64,000 nt of DNA from Caldilineaceae bacterium. GTDB taxonomy: Bacteria; Chloroflexota; Anaerolineae; Caldilineales; Caldilineaceae. Shown in pieces: positions 52,811 to 61,705 of this stretch. The notes under the pieces were generated by a model, which made no database searches, was not told the DNA's origin, and saw only the letters and a program-made list of their open reading frames with translations. Both the position numbers and the translations under genes were made by a program. The stretch lies in assembly GCA_022842065.1 (NCBI GenBank), contig JALHQH010000054.1, forward strand, positions 1 to 64,000. Direction: 5' to 3'. Each line of letters starts with the position of its first letter. Positions within the stretch are counted from its first letter, which is position 1.

Positions 52811-53527
52811 TCATGTGGCGCGGCGAAAGTGTGGTTGTGTGGCATTTAACACGCCACTGATTATATCCCCACCAACATAGTCAGTCAGCAACTGTTGCAG
52901 ATCGTGCAGCGCGGCCTGGACATCCGCTGCCCCAGTGGCGTGGTGAGCCTCCACGGTAATGACCACCGTCGTGGTATCTGCCTGGGCCGCGCTTTCGGCG
53001 CTTTGGCGCCAGCACCAACGGCGGGCTAGGACCATGTCGTTTTCGTCGGCAAAGATCACTTCCCCTGGCTCGGGGTGGACCGGCTCGGCGTTGCCCAGTT
53101 CGGTAAAGCGTTCGTTGCCCGTTGCTGTGCGGGCGGTGACGGTACCGGTTACTGCACGCCAGTCCAGGATCGCAATGGGCAGGCCGTACCGAATACTGAC
53201 CAGATTGCCGATGTCCACCAACGTGTTAATGCTGGGAATGTCACCCGCTTTGCTCAGCCGACGCAGCAGTGCTTCCGCCGCGCAGCGATATTGGGTGGGG
53301 TTGACGCCAAAGCGCCGAAAGGCCGTACGCCACGCCGCGATGGAAGGCAGATCGGCCAGCGAGGCAGGCAAACGCGCGTTGATGGCGGTTTGCTCTGCCG
53401 TATACTGCGCCAGCAACTCAGGCGGCGTTGGCCCATTTTGTAAGCCGTTGACAAAGAGCAGACCACCCACAATGGCTGGGTATTGGGTGAGCAGATCGGG
53501 GTGGTATTGGAAAAGGATTTTGGTCAT
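52811..53527 (-). CDS. B3/B4 tRNA-binding-domain protein
   Basis: A 238-residue protein resembling the B3/B4 (editing) module of the phenylalanyl-tRNA synthetase beta chain, found as a free protein in many bacteria. Landmarks are IAAWRTAFRRFGVNPTQYRCAAEALLRRLSKAGDIPSINTLVDIGNLVSIRYGLPIAILD and GNAEPVHPEPGEVIFADENDMVLARRWCWRQS. It probably works in deacylation or editing of mis-charged tRNA; this is family inference. Start at 53527 (MTKILFQY) is used. It follows the wrecked toxin-antitoxin locus. Confidence 0.82.
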   Translation of the reverse strand: MTKILFQYHPDLLTQYPAIVGGLLFVNGLQNGPTPPELLAQYTAEQTAINARLPASLADLPSIAAWRTAFRRFGVNPTQYRCAAEALLRRLSKAGDIPSINTLVDIGNLVSIRYGLPIAILDWRAVTGTVTARTATGNERFTELGNAEPVHPEPGEVIFADENDMVLARRWCWRQSAESAAQADTTTVVITVEAHHATGAADVQAALHDLQQLLTDYVGGDIISGVLNATQPHFRRAT

Positions 53528-53534
53528 CGCTAGC

Positions 53535-53849
53535 TTACTCAGTGTTTTCACTTTGAGATAGCATCGTCGCAACTGCCGCAGCGGGGGTTACGGTGGCAAC
53601 GATTCCTGTGAGTCGGTTTAGCTGTTCTTTATCCAGTGTTACCAGTGTACTGCCAACCTGTAGCGCAAGCGCAGCATAGATTGCGTCTGCACCCCGCAGC
53701 TTTTGATTCGCTGCCACGAGCAGCGATTGATGTGCGGCTACTTGTATCATCCGTGTTTTGATCAGCTGTAAGAATTGCCTGCTATCGAGGTATCCATTTT
53801 CACGCTGATCGAAAGCGTTAATCCATACACTCGCATCGACTGTGTACAC
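53535..53849 (-). pseudogene. VapC-type PIN toxin with internal in-frame deletion
   Basis: The frame of 104 residues begins with PIN motif 1 (VDASVWINAFDQRENGYLDSRQFLQLI) and ends in a good PIN C-terminus (KLRGADAIYAALALQVGSTLVTLDKEQLNRLTGIVATVTP). Ordinary VapC proteins of this kind are 130-145 residues. About 40 residues between FLQLI and MIQVAAH are missing, including the segment that normally carries the second acidic residue of the active site. The start is GTG, directly after the antitoxin remnant. It is probably inactive. Confidence 0.7.
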
Positions 53850-53852
53850 AAG

Positions 53853-54259
53853 CTATCTTCTCATTGTTTGCAGGGTGCTGGTTAATGTTGGTAGTTCTTT
53901 GCTATCGCTCGCAGCCAGGGTATCACTAATCGCAAAGAAGTGCTGCCATGCATCCTCGGCTAAATTTTGTTGTTGGCGTCGCGGTTGCGCTTCCGTTTTA
54001 ACAATTGACGTGGCAATTTTGGGCGCTATACTCAAATCAGAATGAGACCCCTAGTTTCGGTCAGCGTGCGTCGCACTGACCAAAGAATCTAGCGGACTGG
54101 AAACAGTTGGCGGTCAGTGCGACGCACGCGATCCCGTTAGCCAGCAAAACGCCGGTTCTCAACTTGACTTCAGTATAAACGCTGAATCAAGCGTAATTGA
54201 TCAACCGGACTAAGGCTGTCTGCAAGTGATTCAACCTGTTCTAGAGTCGCTATTGGCAT
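53853..54259 (-). pseudogene. Antitoxin gene split by MITE copy 3
   Basis: The first part, 54259-54176 (28 codons: MPIATLEQVESLADSL and onward to IQRL), and the second, 54026-53853 (57 residues: APKIATSIVKTEAQ to TLQTMRR, then stop), are separated by the MITE. Deleting the element with one TA joins them in frame as IQRL-APKIATS, giving an 85-residue antitoxin that has the usual layout for the partner of a VapC-type toxin. In the present state translation ends within the MITE (TAC TGA). Confidence 0.75.
54027..54177 (+). mobile_element. MITE-like element, copy 3, inside an antitoxin gene
   Basis: 147 bp (54029-54175) flanked by TA at 54027-54028 and 54176-54177. Stem, loop orientation and ends match copy 2. 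The site of insertion is a TA in the sequence TTTA-GCGCCC (minus strand) of the antitoxin gene. This proves the TA target duplication, since removing the element restores the reading frame. Confidence 0.82.
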
Positions 54260-54403
54260 CACTGTTTCACTTTTACTAAGTATCTCTCCGAAAATTCTCT
54301 GTTTCTCTGGGTTACAAGCAAATTTCCGGAGAGGCGCTAACTTCAGCAAGGGCCTTTCAATGACTAGGCACAAACATTATATCATGTTTCCCCTCGATTT
54401 AGC

Positions 54404-55543
54404 TCATCCCGCCGCTTGATCATTATCACTCGTCATCCGCTCGCCGCGCAGCAGGAACGCGCGGATATCGTAGCGCCCTGGTCGTTCGGGTACCAGGTGG
54501 CCGGACTCGACCATGAGATCAAGCGGGTTGACGCGTGTGCGCACGGGCATGACGACCTTCTCGTGCATGCGGGCTGATTCGTAGACGGCGTGGATCATTT
54601 GCAGCGCCTTGTAACCATTTTCGGCCCGGCCGCGATGGGTTTCGATCTTGCCCTCGATCCAGTCGGCGAGTTCGTCGGCCTGGCCAGCCGCGCCTTCATC
54701 CCACTCAAAGCGCTTGCCTTTTTCTTTGAGCGTGAAAAACTTGCCGTCCGGCTCGTGCAGTTGCCACTTGCCACCGGTGCTTTCATTCATCAGCATGAGC
54801 TGCTCGGTGTTCATGTCAATCATGCCCTCGCTGCCAAAGATCTTCGCCCCTTGGAAATGGTTGGGGATCAGGTCGCTGAGGATCAGCGCACGGGGGCCGC
54901 TTTGGAATTGGAAGACCGCCATCGCGCAATCCTCAATGCGCGTGGCACGCTCGTACATGTCGGTCTTGCGCTCAATGTTGCCCATCACCCAGGTACACTC
55001 GTCATCGCTGAGCAGGTAACGATACATGTCGGTCTGGTGCGAACTGTAGTTGGGCAGGCCGTCGCCGCCAAAGCTCTGGATCAGCTCGACTTTGCCGAGC
55101 GCGCCGTCGGCGATCAACTGTTTGGCGAGGGTGTACGCGGGGAGAAAGCGCCGTTGATGCGCAATCGCCAGCTTGACCCCGTTGCGGCGACAGGCAACCA
55201 ACATCTGTTCCGCCGCGCCCAACGTGTCGGCCATGGGTTTCTCACAGAGAATCGCTTTGGGGCTATAGGCGGCGGCGGCAATCGTCCACGGTGCATGGCC
55301 GCCATGCCAGGTACAGACCGAGACCACGTCGAGCTTTTCTTTTTCGAGCATCTCGCGGGCATCGGTATAGTGATTGGTCGAAAGTGAGAAGCGGCTGTCC
55401 ATATCGACCATGGCGCTCTCGTTCAGGTCGGCAAGCGCGGCGATTTCGTAACGCCCGGTGATGAGATAGCCGTTGACATGATTGCGACTCATACCGCCGC
55501 AGCCGAGAATGCCGACGCGTAGTTTGCTGGTGCTGTCTGCCAT
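54404..55543 (-). CDS. Gfo/Idh/MocA-family oxidoreductase
   Basis: A 379-residue NAD(P)-dependent oxidoreductase: dinucleotide fold RVGILGCGGMSRNHVNGYLI, family motif AILCEKPMADTLGAAEQML (EKP), and QSFGGDGLPNYSSHQTDMYRYLL, where the usual catalytic-face segment lies. It ends in a region VMPVRTRVNPLDLMVESGHL and stands alone. It is the third such gene in this window, and its substrate is unknown. Confidence 0.86.
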   Translation of the reverse strand: MADSTSKLRVGILGCGGMSRNHVNGYLITGRYEIAALADLNESAMVDMDSRFSLSTNHYTDAREMLEKEKLDVVSVCTWHGGHAPWTIAAAAYSPKAILCEKPMADTLGAAEQMLVACRRNGVKLAIAHQRRFLPAYTLAKQLIADGALGKVELIQSFGGDGLPNYSSHQTDMYRYLLSDDECTWVMGNIERKTDMYERATRIEDCAMAVFQFQSGPRALILSDLIPNHFQGAKIFGSEGMIDMNTEQLMLMNESTGGKWQLHEPDGKFFTLKEKGKRFEWDEGAAGQADELADWIEGKIETHRGRAENGYKALQMIHAVYESARMHEKVVMPVRTRVNPLDLMVESGHLVPERPGRYDIRAFLLRGERMTSDNDQAAG

Positions 55544-55942
55544 AGGGAGCTTCCTTGCTAATGGTTAATTGAAAATTGAGAATGGTGAATGGTTAATGAG
55601 CGCCGGCCGCCAACCGGGCTGGCGCTCATCCGATGGCCTAAGTATACCTTGGCTGAAATTGATCGCCAAGGTGGTTTTTTGTGGCTTTGGTTACGGAATC
55701 AATAGGGCACAGAAAACACATAGGACACGGAGGACACGGAGGGTACAGAGACCACAGAGCTTATAAAGCTTAGGTTATCGCAAAATTTTAAATTATCACG
55801 TAGTGGGCTGTAAGCCATCTGCACGCCCAGCCCGCACCCGCACGAAGTTTCACTAAGAAAAAGCTTTATCGTTCGTGTGTCTTTGGGTGTCTTCGTGGAT
55901 GGCTCAAAGTCTACTATGTAATCATTTAAATTTTGAAACGTT
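55544..55942. other. 399-bp gap with short direct repeats
   Basis: CACGGAGGACACGGAGG (near 55725) and a TCTTTGGGTGTCTTCGTGG segment (near 55882) are low-complexity stretches of the kind that recur in Chloroflexota intergenic DNA. A small plus-strand frame (55569-55766) has no domain and no good start. No gene is called. Confidence 0.45.
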
Positions 55943-57268
55943 TTAGTCGTGTAAACGCGCCACAAAAGTGCGCAGGCGTTGCACGGCCTCTTGGGTGTTA
56001 GGATGATGCTCGGCCATGAGCGTAGCAGAATCAGGGTTGGTGCGGTAGGCGTCAAGCAACTGCTGCGCCTTTTCATCGGTCTCCATATCCAGATAGCTGG
56101 AAGCGAGCCGCAAGGATAGCTCATGATCAGGTACGCCAAACGCGGTGCCGGGCAAGGAGGAGAGCTGGTAGGTTTCGAGCAGATAGTTGGCCAGTTGCGG
56201 GGAGGTCTGAATGCCCAGATCAGCCAGCGCCGGGCGCCAGCGGTTAAAGGTGGGGAAGACATAGAAGCCGCCATCGGGCTGCGCACAGGGTACATCAAGC
56301 GTGACGAGCTGTTGCCAGAGATATTGGGTGCGAATGGCATGAATCGCGGCACATTCGGCAATGTAGGCGTCAATCGCTGCATCCTCACGGTAGGCCGTGA
56401 CTGCGGCATATTGCACCGGCCCGGTCGGTGAAGACCAAACTTCGCCGGCAATGATGCGCAGCGCCTGCATCAGCCGCTGGCCGGCCACGGTAGCGGGCAG
56501 GATCGCCACCCCAAGCCGCCAGCCACCCAAAGAGAGATGTTTGCTCAAGCCACCCAGCACCACCGTCCCCTCCGGGTAATAGCAGGCCATCGAGACATGC
56601 GGTTGCCGCCCGTGGGGCACCAGGCTGTAAATCTCGTCGCTGAGGACCATAATGCCCTGTTGACGACAGTAGTCGGCCAGTTGGGCTAAGAAAGCCGGGG
56701 CCAACATCTGGCCGGTGGGGTTGCTGGGGCTGTTGAGCAGCAGGATCTTGGCTGGGTTATCACTTTGACGCACCGTTTGGTCAAGCGCTGCAATCGTCAG
56801 TGGATAACCCTCATCAGCGTTGGCGGGAATGTGATAGACTCGTCGCTGCAGGAGTTGCGCCTGTGGCCCATAGCTGACCCACGAAGGCGTGGGCAGCAGC
56901 AGATCAGCCTCCAACGCGAGTTGGCTGATGAAATAGAGCGGTTTGCTGCCCGGCCCGATGATCACCTGGTCGGCGTTGACCGGCAGCCCGTAATGGCGGC
57001 CATAGAAGCCGGCAACGGCCGCGCGCAAGTCCCGCAAGCCCAGCCCGGCCAGATAACTGCGCTGATCGACGTGGGCATGGAGCGCCGCTTGGATCGTCGG
57101 GTGGACTGGAAAGCGCGATTCGCCAAAACCCAGGTGATAGACCGTCTGCCCCGCGGCCCACAGCGCGTTAACCCGCTCATTGATGGCGAGGGTGGGGGAT
57201 GGTGTTTGTTTATCGCGTACAGCGCGGGAGAGTTGAAAAAGGGGCGGGGTGTTTACCGTCAGGCTCAT
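55943..57268 (-). CDS. Class I/II PLP-dependent aminotransferase
   Basis: A 441-residue aminotransferase with the aspartate/aromatic aminotransferase fold. Landmarks are LGFGESRFPVHP (substrate arm), YLAGLGLRDLRAAVAGFYG, ILLLNSPSNPTGQM (the conserved Asn-Pro), VLSDEIYSLV (Asp that contacts the PLP pyridine) and the Schiff-base Lys in VVLGGLSKHLSLGGWRLG. AGGAGC precedes the ATG at 57268. The C-terminal stretch (about residues 390-441) is an extension unlike the standard family. The amino donor is unknown. Confidence 0.85.
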   Translation of the reverse strand: MSLTVNTPPLFQLSRAVRDKQTPSPTLAINERVNALWAAGQTVYHLGFGESRFPVHPTIQAALHAHVDQRSYLAGLGLRDLRAAVAGFYGRHYGLPVNADQVIIGPGSKPLYFISQLALEADLLLPTPSWVSYGPQAQLLQRRVYHIPANADEGYPLTIAALDQTVRQSDNPAKILLLNSPSNPTGQMLAPAFLAQLADYCRQQGIMVLSDEIYSLVPHGRQPHVSMACYYPEGTVVLGGLSKHLSLGGWRLGVAILPATVAGQRLMQALRIIAGEVWSSPTGPVQYAAVTAYREDAAIDAYIAECAAIHAIRTQYLWQQLVTLDVPCAQPDGGFYVFPTFNRWRPALADLGIQTSPQLANYLLETYQLSSLPGTAFGVPDHELSLRLASSYLDMETDEKAQQLLDAYRTNPDSATLMAEHHPNTQEAVQRLRTFVARLHD

Positions 57269-57319
57269 CGTGTTGCTCCTGTTGAATAACAAGCAGGCAA
57301 TCATGCCGCAATAATATAA

Positions 57320-57356
57320 CCAACACTCCCGCCGGAAAATCCGGCGGGAGTGTTGG
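57320..57356 (-). terminator. Strong GC-rich hairpin downstream of the C25 peptidase gene
   Basis: 17-bp perfect arms (57320-57336 and 57340-57356) with an AAA loop. On the minus strand it follows the peptidase stop (57404) and is followed by TTATATT, so it likely ends that transcript; the aminotransferase start lies 52 bp beyond. Confidence 0.65.
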
Positions 57357-57403
57357 TGCTTCCTAATGCGATTGTAACATAGGGCGGTTGATTGTGCGAC
57401 TGC

Positions 57404-60334
57404 TTAGCGGTTCACCAGCGGCAGATAGATTCCCGTCAATGCTTCCGGCCAGACGCGCGCCTTGGTCAGTGGATCACCCAGCAGCAGGAAGGTTTTGGCG
57501 GTGTCTTGGCAGCAGGTACTTTCGGTGACCAGCTTGGTGTAGCCGGCTTCGAGTAATTCCCCAATGGTCGCCGACAGCGGTGGGGCATTCCAGAGGTGCT
57601 CGTGGAAGCCACGTTGGAGCAAGTCATGGCCATAAGCGACGCTAAGGCCCGCAGGCCCCCAAACGGCAATGGCACCGCCGTTGGGATTTAATAACAGTCG
57701 CTCATCCAGCGTCGTGCCCGAGATCGCCGGTTTGTGAAATTGGCTGGTGAGACAAGTCATCGACAGATTGATGAAGTAGCTGTCTTTGTTGCCAAGAATA
57801 TCGGCGTCGTAGAGCCCGAGCAGATAATCCGGACTGGCATCGGGACTTTCGTCGGTGATGGCCCACTGCCATTGATGGCTATGGCCGTTGTAGGTCACCA
57901 GGGCGGCCCCGGCACTCAAGGCATTAATCACCGCAGTAAAGGCGTGCGCGGCACTGGTAAGGCGCCACGGCTGCTCGCCCTGCGGGTCGGCAAACTGGGG
58001 ATAGGGATCATAGTAGATCCGCTCATTTTTTACAGGAGCAGGAGCCAGCTCAATAATACCATCGGCATAGGCGGCAAAGTCACCGGCCAGATCGCGGGCG
58101 ACCGTGCCATCCTCGGTGACGGAACGAACATAGTTGTCAGCAATGGAAACGGTTCTACCCTGCCACAAACCGATCCCTGTGCTGGTTTCATAACGGATCA
58201 GTTTGTTGACCATGCTGGTCACTTCTGCTGTGCTCTTGACGGGCAGGCGACCAATCCATAGATCGGCTGCAAAGAAATGGTTGGGATCATCACTGATAAG
58301 CGGATCATCGCCATCGAGCTGGGCGAAACAATTTTCGCAGGCCGCTTCGCCCAGCCACGGATCAACATAGGCCAAGTATGGGGGGATCCAGTTTGTATTG
58401 TTCTTTGCTTCATAGTTGTGCGGATCCCAGGTACCGTCGCCGACTAAGACTACCGACCGCGGTTTGATGGTCCAACTGGCATTGGCGTAGCGTAAAAAGC
58501 TGCGGATGGCTTCCGCCGAGGTGTGACCAAAGCTCCAGGCGTCGTAAATGGTCTGGACATCAACTGTGGTGACCGTATATCCCTGGTTACGGCGTAATTG
58601 GAGAAGTGGTTCCAATGCGGCGATAAAGGGTTGCGGCGCAATGTAGATTGCCTCTGCCCCACGGTTGTCCCAGTGGCTTGCGGTGTGCGCGGCCAGCGTG
58701 GGGGTATACATGGTGCCGGGGCCTGCGATCAAGTAGTTGCGGGCCGTAGGCCCATCTTGAAAGCCACTACCCGTCGCCCCGGTCAGCAACACAGGGGCGG
58801 CCCTATCGGTGACATCATAGAGTTGCAGATTGGCCGGCGGGTTGGACCAGGTATAGTACCAATCGCCCGCCACCCCCGTAAAGTGTGCGCCCTGTCCACT
58901 CAAATTTAATGCGACGGGCTGCGTCCACAGCACTTTGTCCAACAGGACGGCGGCATCGCGCTGGAGGCTGGAAGCCGCCGTACTAAAGAGCGCAACATTA
59001 ATCGTGGCACTGCTCACGGTGCTGGTCAGCGCCGGTTGCCAATCCTGGGTGAAGTTGCTGGCCACCACCGAGTTCCAAGTCAGATCGCGGCTGGTATCGC
59101 CTGTCTGTACCCGCAGGGTATGATCGCCGCGGATGTTAGTGGTAACTGCAACCGAAAAGGTGGCAGTGCCATTAACGAGGGGTAACACGCCTGTGACCGG
59201 AATGGCAACGCTCTGTAGATCGCTCGCCTCGATGCCTTCATTATCAATCAGCTTTTGGTTGTACCAATAATCGCCATCAAAGCCGGCATAGCGTGACTCA
59301 TACAGTTGGTTTGCTGACCAGACACCGCTTTCAAAGACATCAATGCGGGCCGGGGCACCGGCCGGGGTGACGGCGCGCGTGGCCATACGCACCCCAGCTG
59401 CGTTCTGCGTGGTCAACCAGTAGCTGCTGTTGACATTCCAGCGGTCGCCCACTGTGGCCGCGTAAAAACGCAGGGTAGAGCTGGCGACGATTTTGCCATC
59501 CACGAGACCAGCCAGTTGTAAGGCAACCTCCGCCCCATTATATCTAAGCTGTAGTTGGGCTGGGTCTATTGTGCCAAGGGTGAGACCTGCGGCGGCCAAT
59601 GCCTGTCCAGTGATCTCTTGCATCCCTACTGTGCTGACTGTCACTTTGAGGGCGGCGCGCGCTGCATCGCCATTGGTGGGGGCTAAGTCACTGGGCGCGC
59701 TGGTCACGGTGTTGACTGCTGCTGCCGCCTGGAGGGTTGTTTGGTCAACAACACGCGCTCCGCTGACCGCGACCGCCAGCGACGTGGCGAATTTGACTGC
59801 ACCCCCCTCACGATAGAGGGGGCTGAGCGCAATCACCGCAATCGGCTGCCCGTGAAGGTTGCCGTGGCGCAAGATAAAAATCGGCGCTGACGGGAGTGCA
59901 ACTGTTTCTGGCGTCAGCGGCTGATCGGTGGGGACGGCACTATCGAGTACCGCTGGTTGTAACGGTGGGGCGGGTTGCAGGTCGCCCGTCCACGCGGCTA
60001 CTGTGACATCCTCGATTTGGATCGCATCGGCCATTGCGGTTAGCGATAATGCTTCATCCCAAGTCACCGTCATTAACTGCATGGGCAGTTCATAGCCCTG
60101 ATAGCGCTGCGTGGGTAGTTGGGCCAGCGTGTTTGTGGCCGCCGCCTGGGCCATGGCTGGGTTGGGCCAGGTGATCGCAAGGCCCTCGGCCGCGGCCTTC
60201 ACTTGCACCGGCACAGCCGGAGGATCGAGTGGTGCTGCCGCAAGATTCCTTGCGCCGCTGCTCAGACTGAGCACCATGCTAATGAGCAGCACCATAACTA
60301 GTTGCTTGTGTAACCGTTGGTGAACCTTATCCAT
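57404..60334 (-). CDS. Exported C25 (gingipain-like) cysteine peptidase with YLPLV tail
   Basis: A 976-residue exported protein. A signal peptide (MDKVHQRLHKQLVMVLLISMVLSLSSG) starts at 60334, nine bases after GGGAGG. The N-terminal half is beta-rich and unassigned. The C25 peptidase domain has LRRNQGYTVTTVDVQTIYDAW, VVLVGDGTWDPHNY, the catalytic His in TYNGHSHQWQWA, and the Cys in NLSMTCLTSQFHKPA. It ends in AVWGPAGLSVAYGHDLLQR... and finally TGIYLPLVNR. C25 enzymes are secreted Arg- or Lys-specific peptidases; specificity here is unknown. Confidence 0.85.
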   Translation of the reverse strand: MDKVHQRLHKQLVMVLLISMVLSLSSGARNLAAAPLDPPAVPVQVKAAAEGLAITWPNPAMAQAAATNTLAQLPTQRYQGYELPMQLMTVTWDEALSLTAMADAIQIEDVTVAAWTGDLQPAPPLQPAVLDSAVPTDQPLTPETVALPSAPIFILRHGNLHGQPIAVIALSPLYREGGAVKFATSLAVAVSGARVVDQTTLQAAAAVNTVTSAPSDLAPTNGDAARAALKVTVSTVGMQEITGQALAAAGLTLGTIDPAQLQLRYNGAEVALQLAGLVDGKIVASSTLRFYAATVGDRWNVNSSYWLTTQNAAGVRMATRAVTPAGAPARIDVFESGVWSANQLYESRYAGFDGDYWYNQKLIDNEGIEASDLQSVAIPVTGVLPLVNGTATFSVAVTTNIRGDHTLRVQTGDTSRDLTWNSVVASNFTQDWQPALTSTVSSATINVALFSTAASSLQRDAAVLLDKVLWTQPVALNLSGQGAHFTGVAGDWYYTWSNPPANLQLYDVTDRAAPVLLTGATGSGFQDGPTARNYLIAGPGTMYTPTLAAHTASHWDNRGAEAIYIAPQPFIAALEPLLQLRRNQGYTVTTVDVQTIYDAWSFGHTSAEAIRSFLRYANASWTIKPRSVVLVGDGTWDPHNYEAKNNTNWIPPYLAYVDPWLGEAACENCFAQLDGDDPLISDDPNHFFAADLWIGRLPVKSTAEVTSMVNKLIRYETSTGIGLWQGRTVSIADNYVRSVTEDGTVARDLAGDFAAYADGIIELAPAPVKNERIYYDPYPQFADPQGEQPWRLTSAAHAFTAVINALSAGAALVTYNGHSHQWQWAITDESPDASPDYLLGLYDADILGNKDSYFINLSMTCLTSQFHKPAISGTTLDERLLLNPNGGAIAVWGPAGLSVAYGHDLLQRGFHEHLWNAPPLSATIGELLEAGYTKLVTESTCCQDTAKTFLLLGDPLTKARVWPEALTGIYLPLVNR

Positions 60335-60550
60335 GCAAATGGCCTCCCTATCCAAATCCTTCTCATCAGTTATCCATAGATTCTTTCTCTGGTGTTTAGC
60401 CAACTCATCGTAAAGAGACAGCCCTGAGATATCTATACCGAAAAACACCTATGTCGTAGATGAACAATGTACTACACTACTATACTTCACTTGGCACGTG
60501 TATAGCATGACGTTCTATGCAGCGGTTTTGTTCTTGCGCACCAATAAAAA

Positions 60551-60593
60551 AACAGGTGGCAATCCCGGCCTCAGTGCCGGATAGCCACCTGTT
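60551..60593 (-). terminator. Intrinsic terminator of the PEP-CTERM-like gene
   Basis: AACAGGTGGC (60551-60560) and GCCACCTGTT (60584-60593) pair, with CCGGC/GCCGG inside. On the minus strand the stem is followed by seven T residues. It lies 53 bp after the stop at 60646. The rest of the 311-bp gap to the peptidase start has no gene. Confidence 0.8.
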
Positions 60594-60645
60594 GGTGTTG
60601 ATGATAGGTTCGATGTTATCTGTGGCTCAACAGTTGCCGCGCCTA

Positions 60646-61068
60646 CTATTCTTCATTCTTGCGCCGTGAGGCAATCGCTGCGGAAAGGGCTGCCAGCCCT
60701 GTGCCAAAGAGCACGACTGTCACTGGCTCTGGAATCGGTACTGGGCCCGAGGGTGGCGGCGACGATGTCGGCGTCGATGTTGATGTCGATATCGGCGTAG
60801 AAGTATCGGGCGGCAAGGTGACGATCGCCGTTGGTGTGTCAGTTGAAACGGGGGTATTGGTAGCCGGTGCGACCGGCGTATTTGTTGGTGTGTTCGTTGC
60901 CACCTGCGTAGTGGTTGGTGTCGGCGATGCTGGCTCGGTTGGCGTTTCAGTGATGTCAGCCGGTGCATCTTGGGCATACGCAACATTAACCGGCCCCAAC
61001 GTTGGCATAAAGAACAGGGCAAACAATAGAGCAACAATTGCAAAACGAACTGTGAAGGTCTTCTTCAT
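60646..61068 (-). CDS. Thr/Pro-rich surface protein with PEP-CTERM-like C-terminus
   Basis: A 140-residue exported protein. The N-terminus is a signal peptide (MKKTFTVRFAIVALLFALFFMPTLG). A middle of about 75 residues is Thr/Pro/Ser-rich (for example ETPTEPASPTPTTTQVATNTPTNTP), typical of glycosylated linkers. The C-terminus VPIPEPVTVVLFGTGLAALSAAIASRRKNEE is a short PEP motif, a hydrophobic helix and a basic end: PEP-CTERM, the signal for exosortase. GAGGAGAAA precedes the ATG. No exosortase gene is in this window. Confidence 0.82.
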   Translation of the reverse strand: MKKTFTVRFAIVALLFALFFMPTLGPVNVAYAQDAPADITETPTEPASPTPTTTQVATNTPTNTPVAPATNTPVSTDTPTAIVTLPPDTSTPISTSTSTPTSSPPPSGPVPIPEPVTVVLFGTGLAALSAAIASRRKNEE

Positions 61069-61705
61069 TGTGGAATTTCTCCTCAAATCTCCTACAAGAT
61101 AACTGATGATGAGCTGTCTAGGTAATTCTACATATGTATTGTCACAGGTTCAAATCATCGAAAAAGTCATGAATCTGTGCCGATACATCATGTCCATTGG
61201 TGATACGAATAAGCTTAGGTGACAACAATAGAGCTAAAATTTTACTTTAGGTGTAGCGTTTTATAAGTACAATTTTATGCATTTTAGCATAAATTATTCA
61301 GGATGAAAAGTAGTCATAAGGCTATGTGATAGGATTTCATAGAATAGTATAGCCGATTACTGCATGATAATCAGCGGCCATTCGCCAACCTGATAAAGCT
61401 TGCTGGTGGTATAGGCACACTCAGTGGAAAGGGTAGGCGTAGCAACGACGTGGCTTCGGCATTGCTTAAGCGTACAAAAGGCAGAATTTCGGTTATTTGT
61501 CCAATTGACAGCGGTTCGCGTGAACCCTATACTCATCCTGATGAGCGTCCGTCACTTTAATGTATATGCTGCAATCTACAGGTTGTTGGTTCTTAACTGC
61601 TTCGTTAAATTTTGTTGTTTACATTAATGCCTTATGCACTTCCCTGCTGTAGGGTCACGATCCTGTGCATAAGTTTTATCTTTATGGATGCAAAAGGAGG
61701 TTTCT
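61069..61705. other. 637-bp divergent intergenic region
   Basis: This AT-rich stretch separates the divergently transcribed PEP-CTERM-like and DUF1800 genes and should contain both promoters. The bases around 61240-61330 are especially AT-rich. I see no gene or strong hairpin. Confidence 0.5.

Noticed and set aside
55569..55766. 65-residue plus-strand frame
   Set aside because: It lies in low-complexity intergenic repeats and has no recognisable domain.
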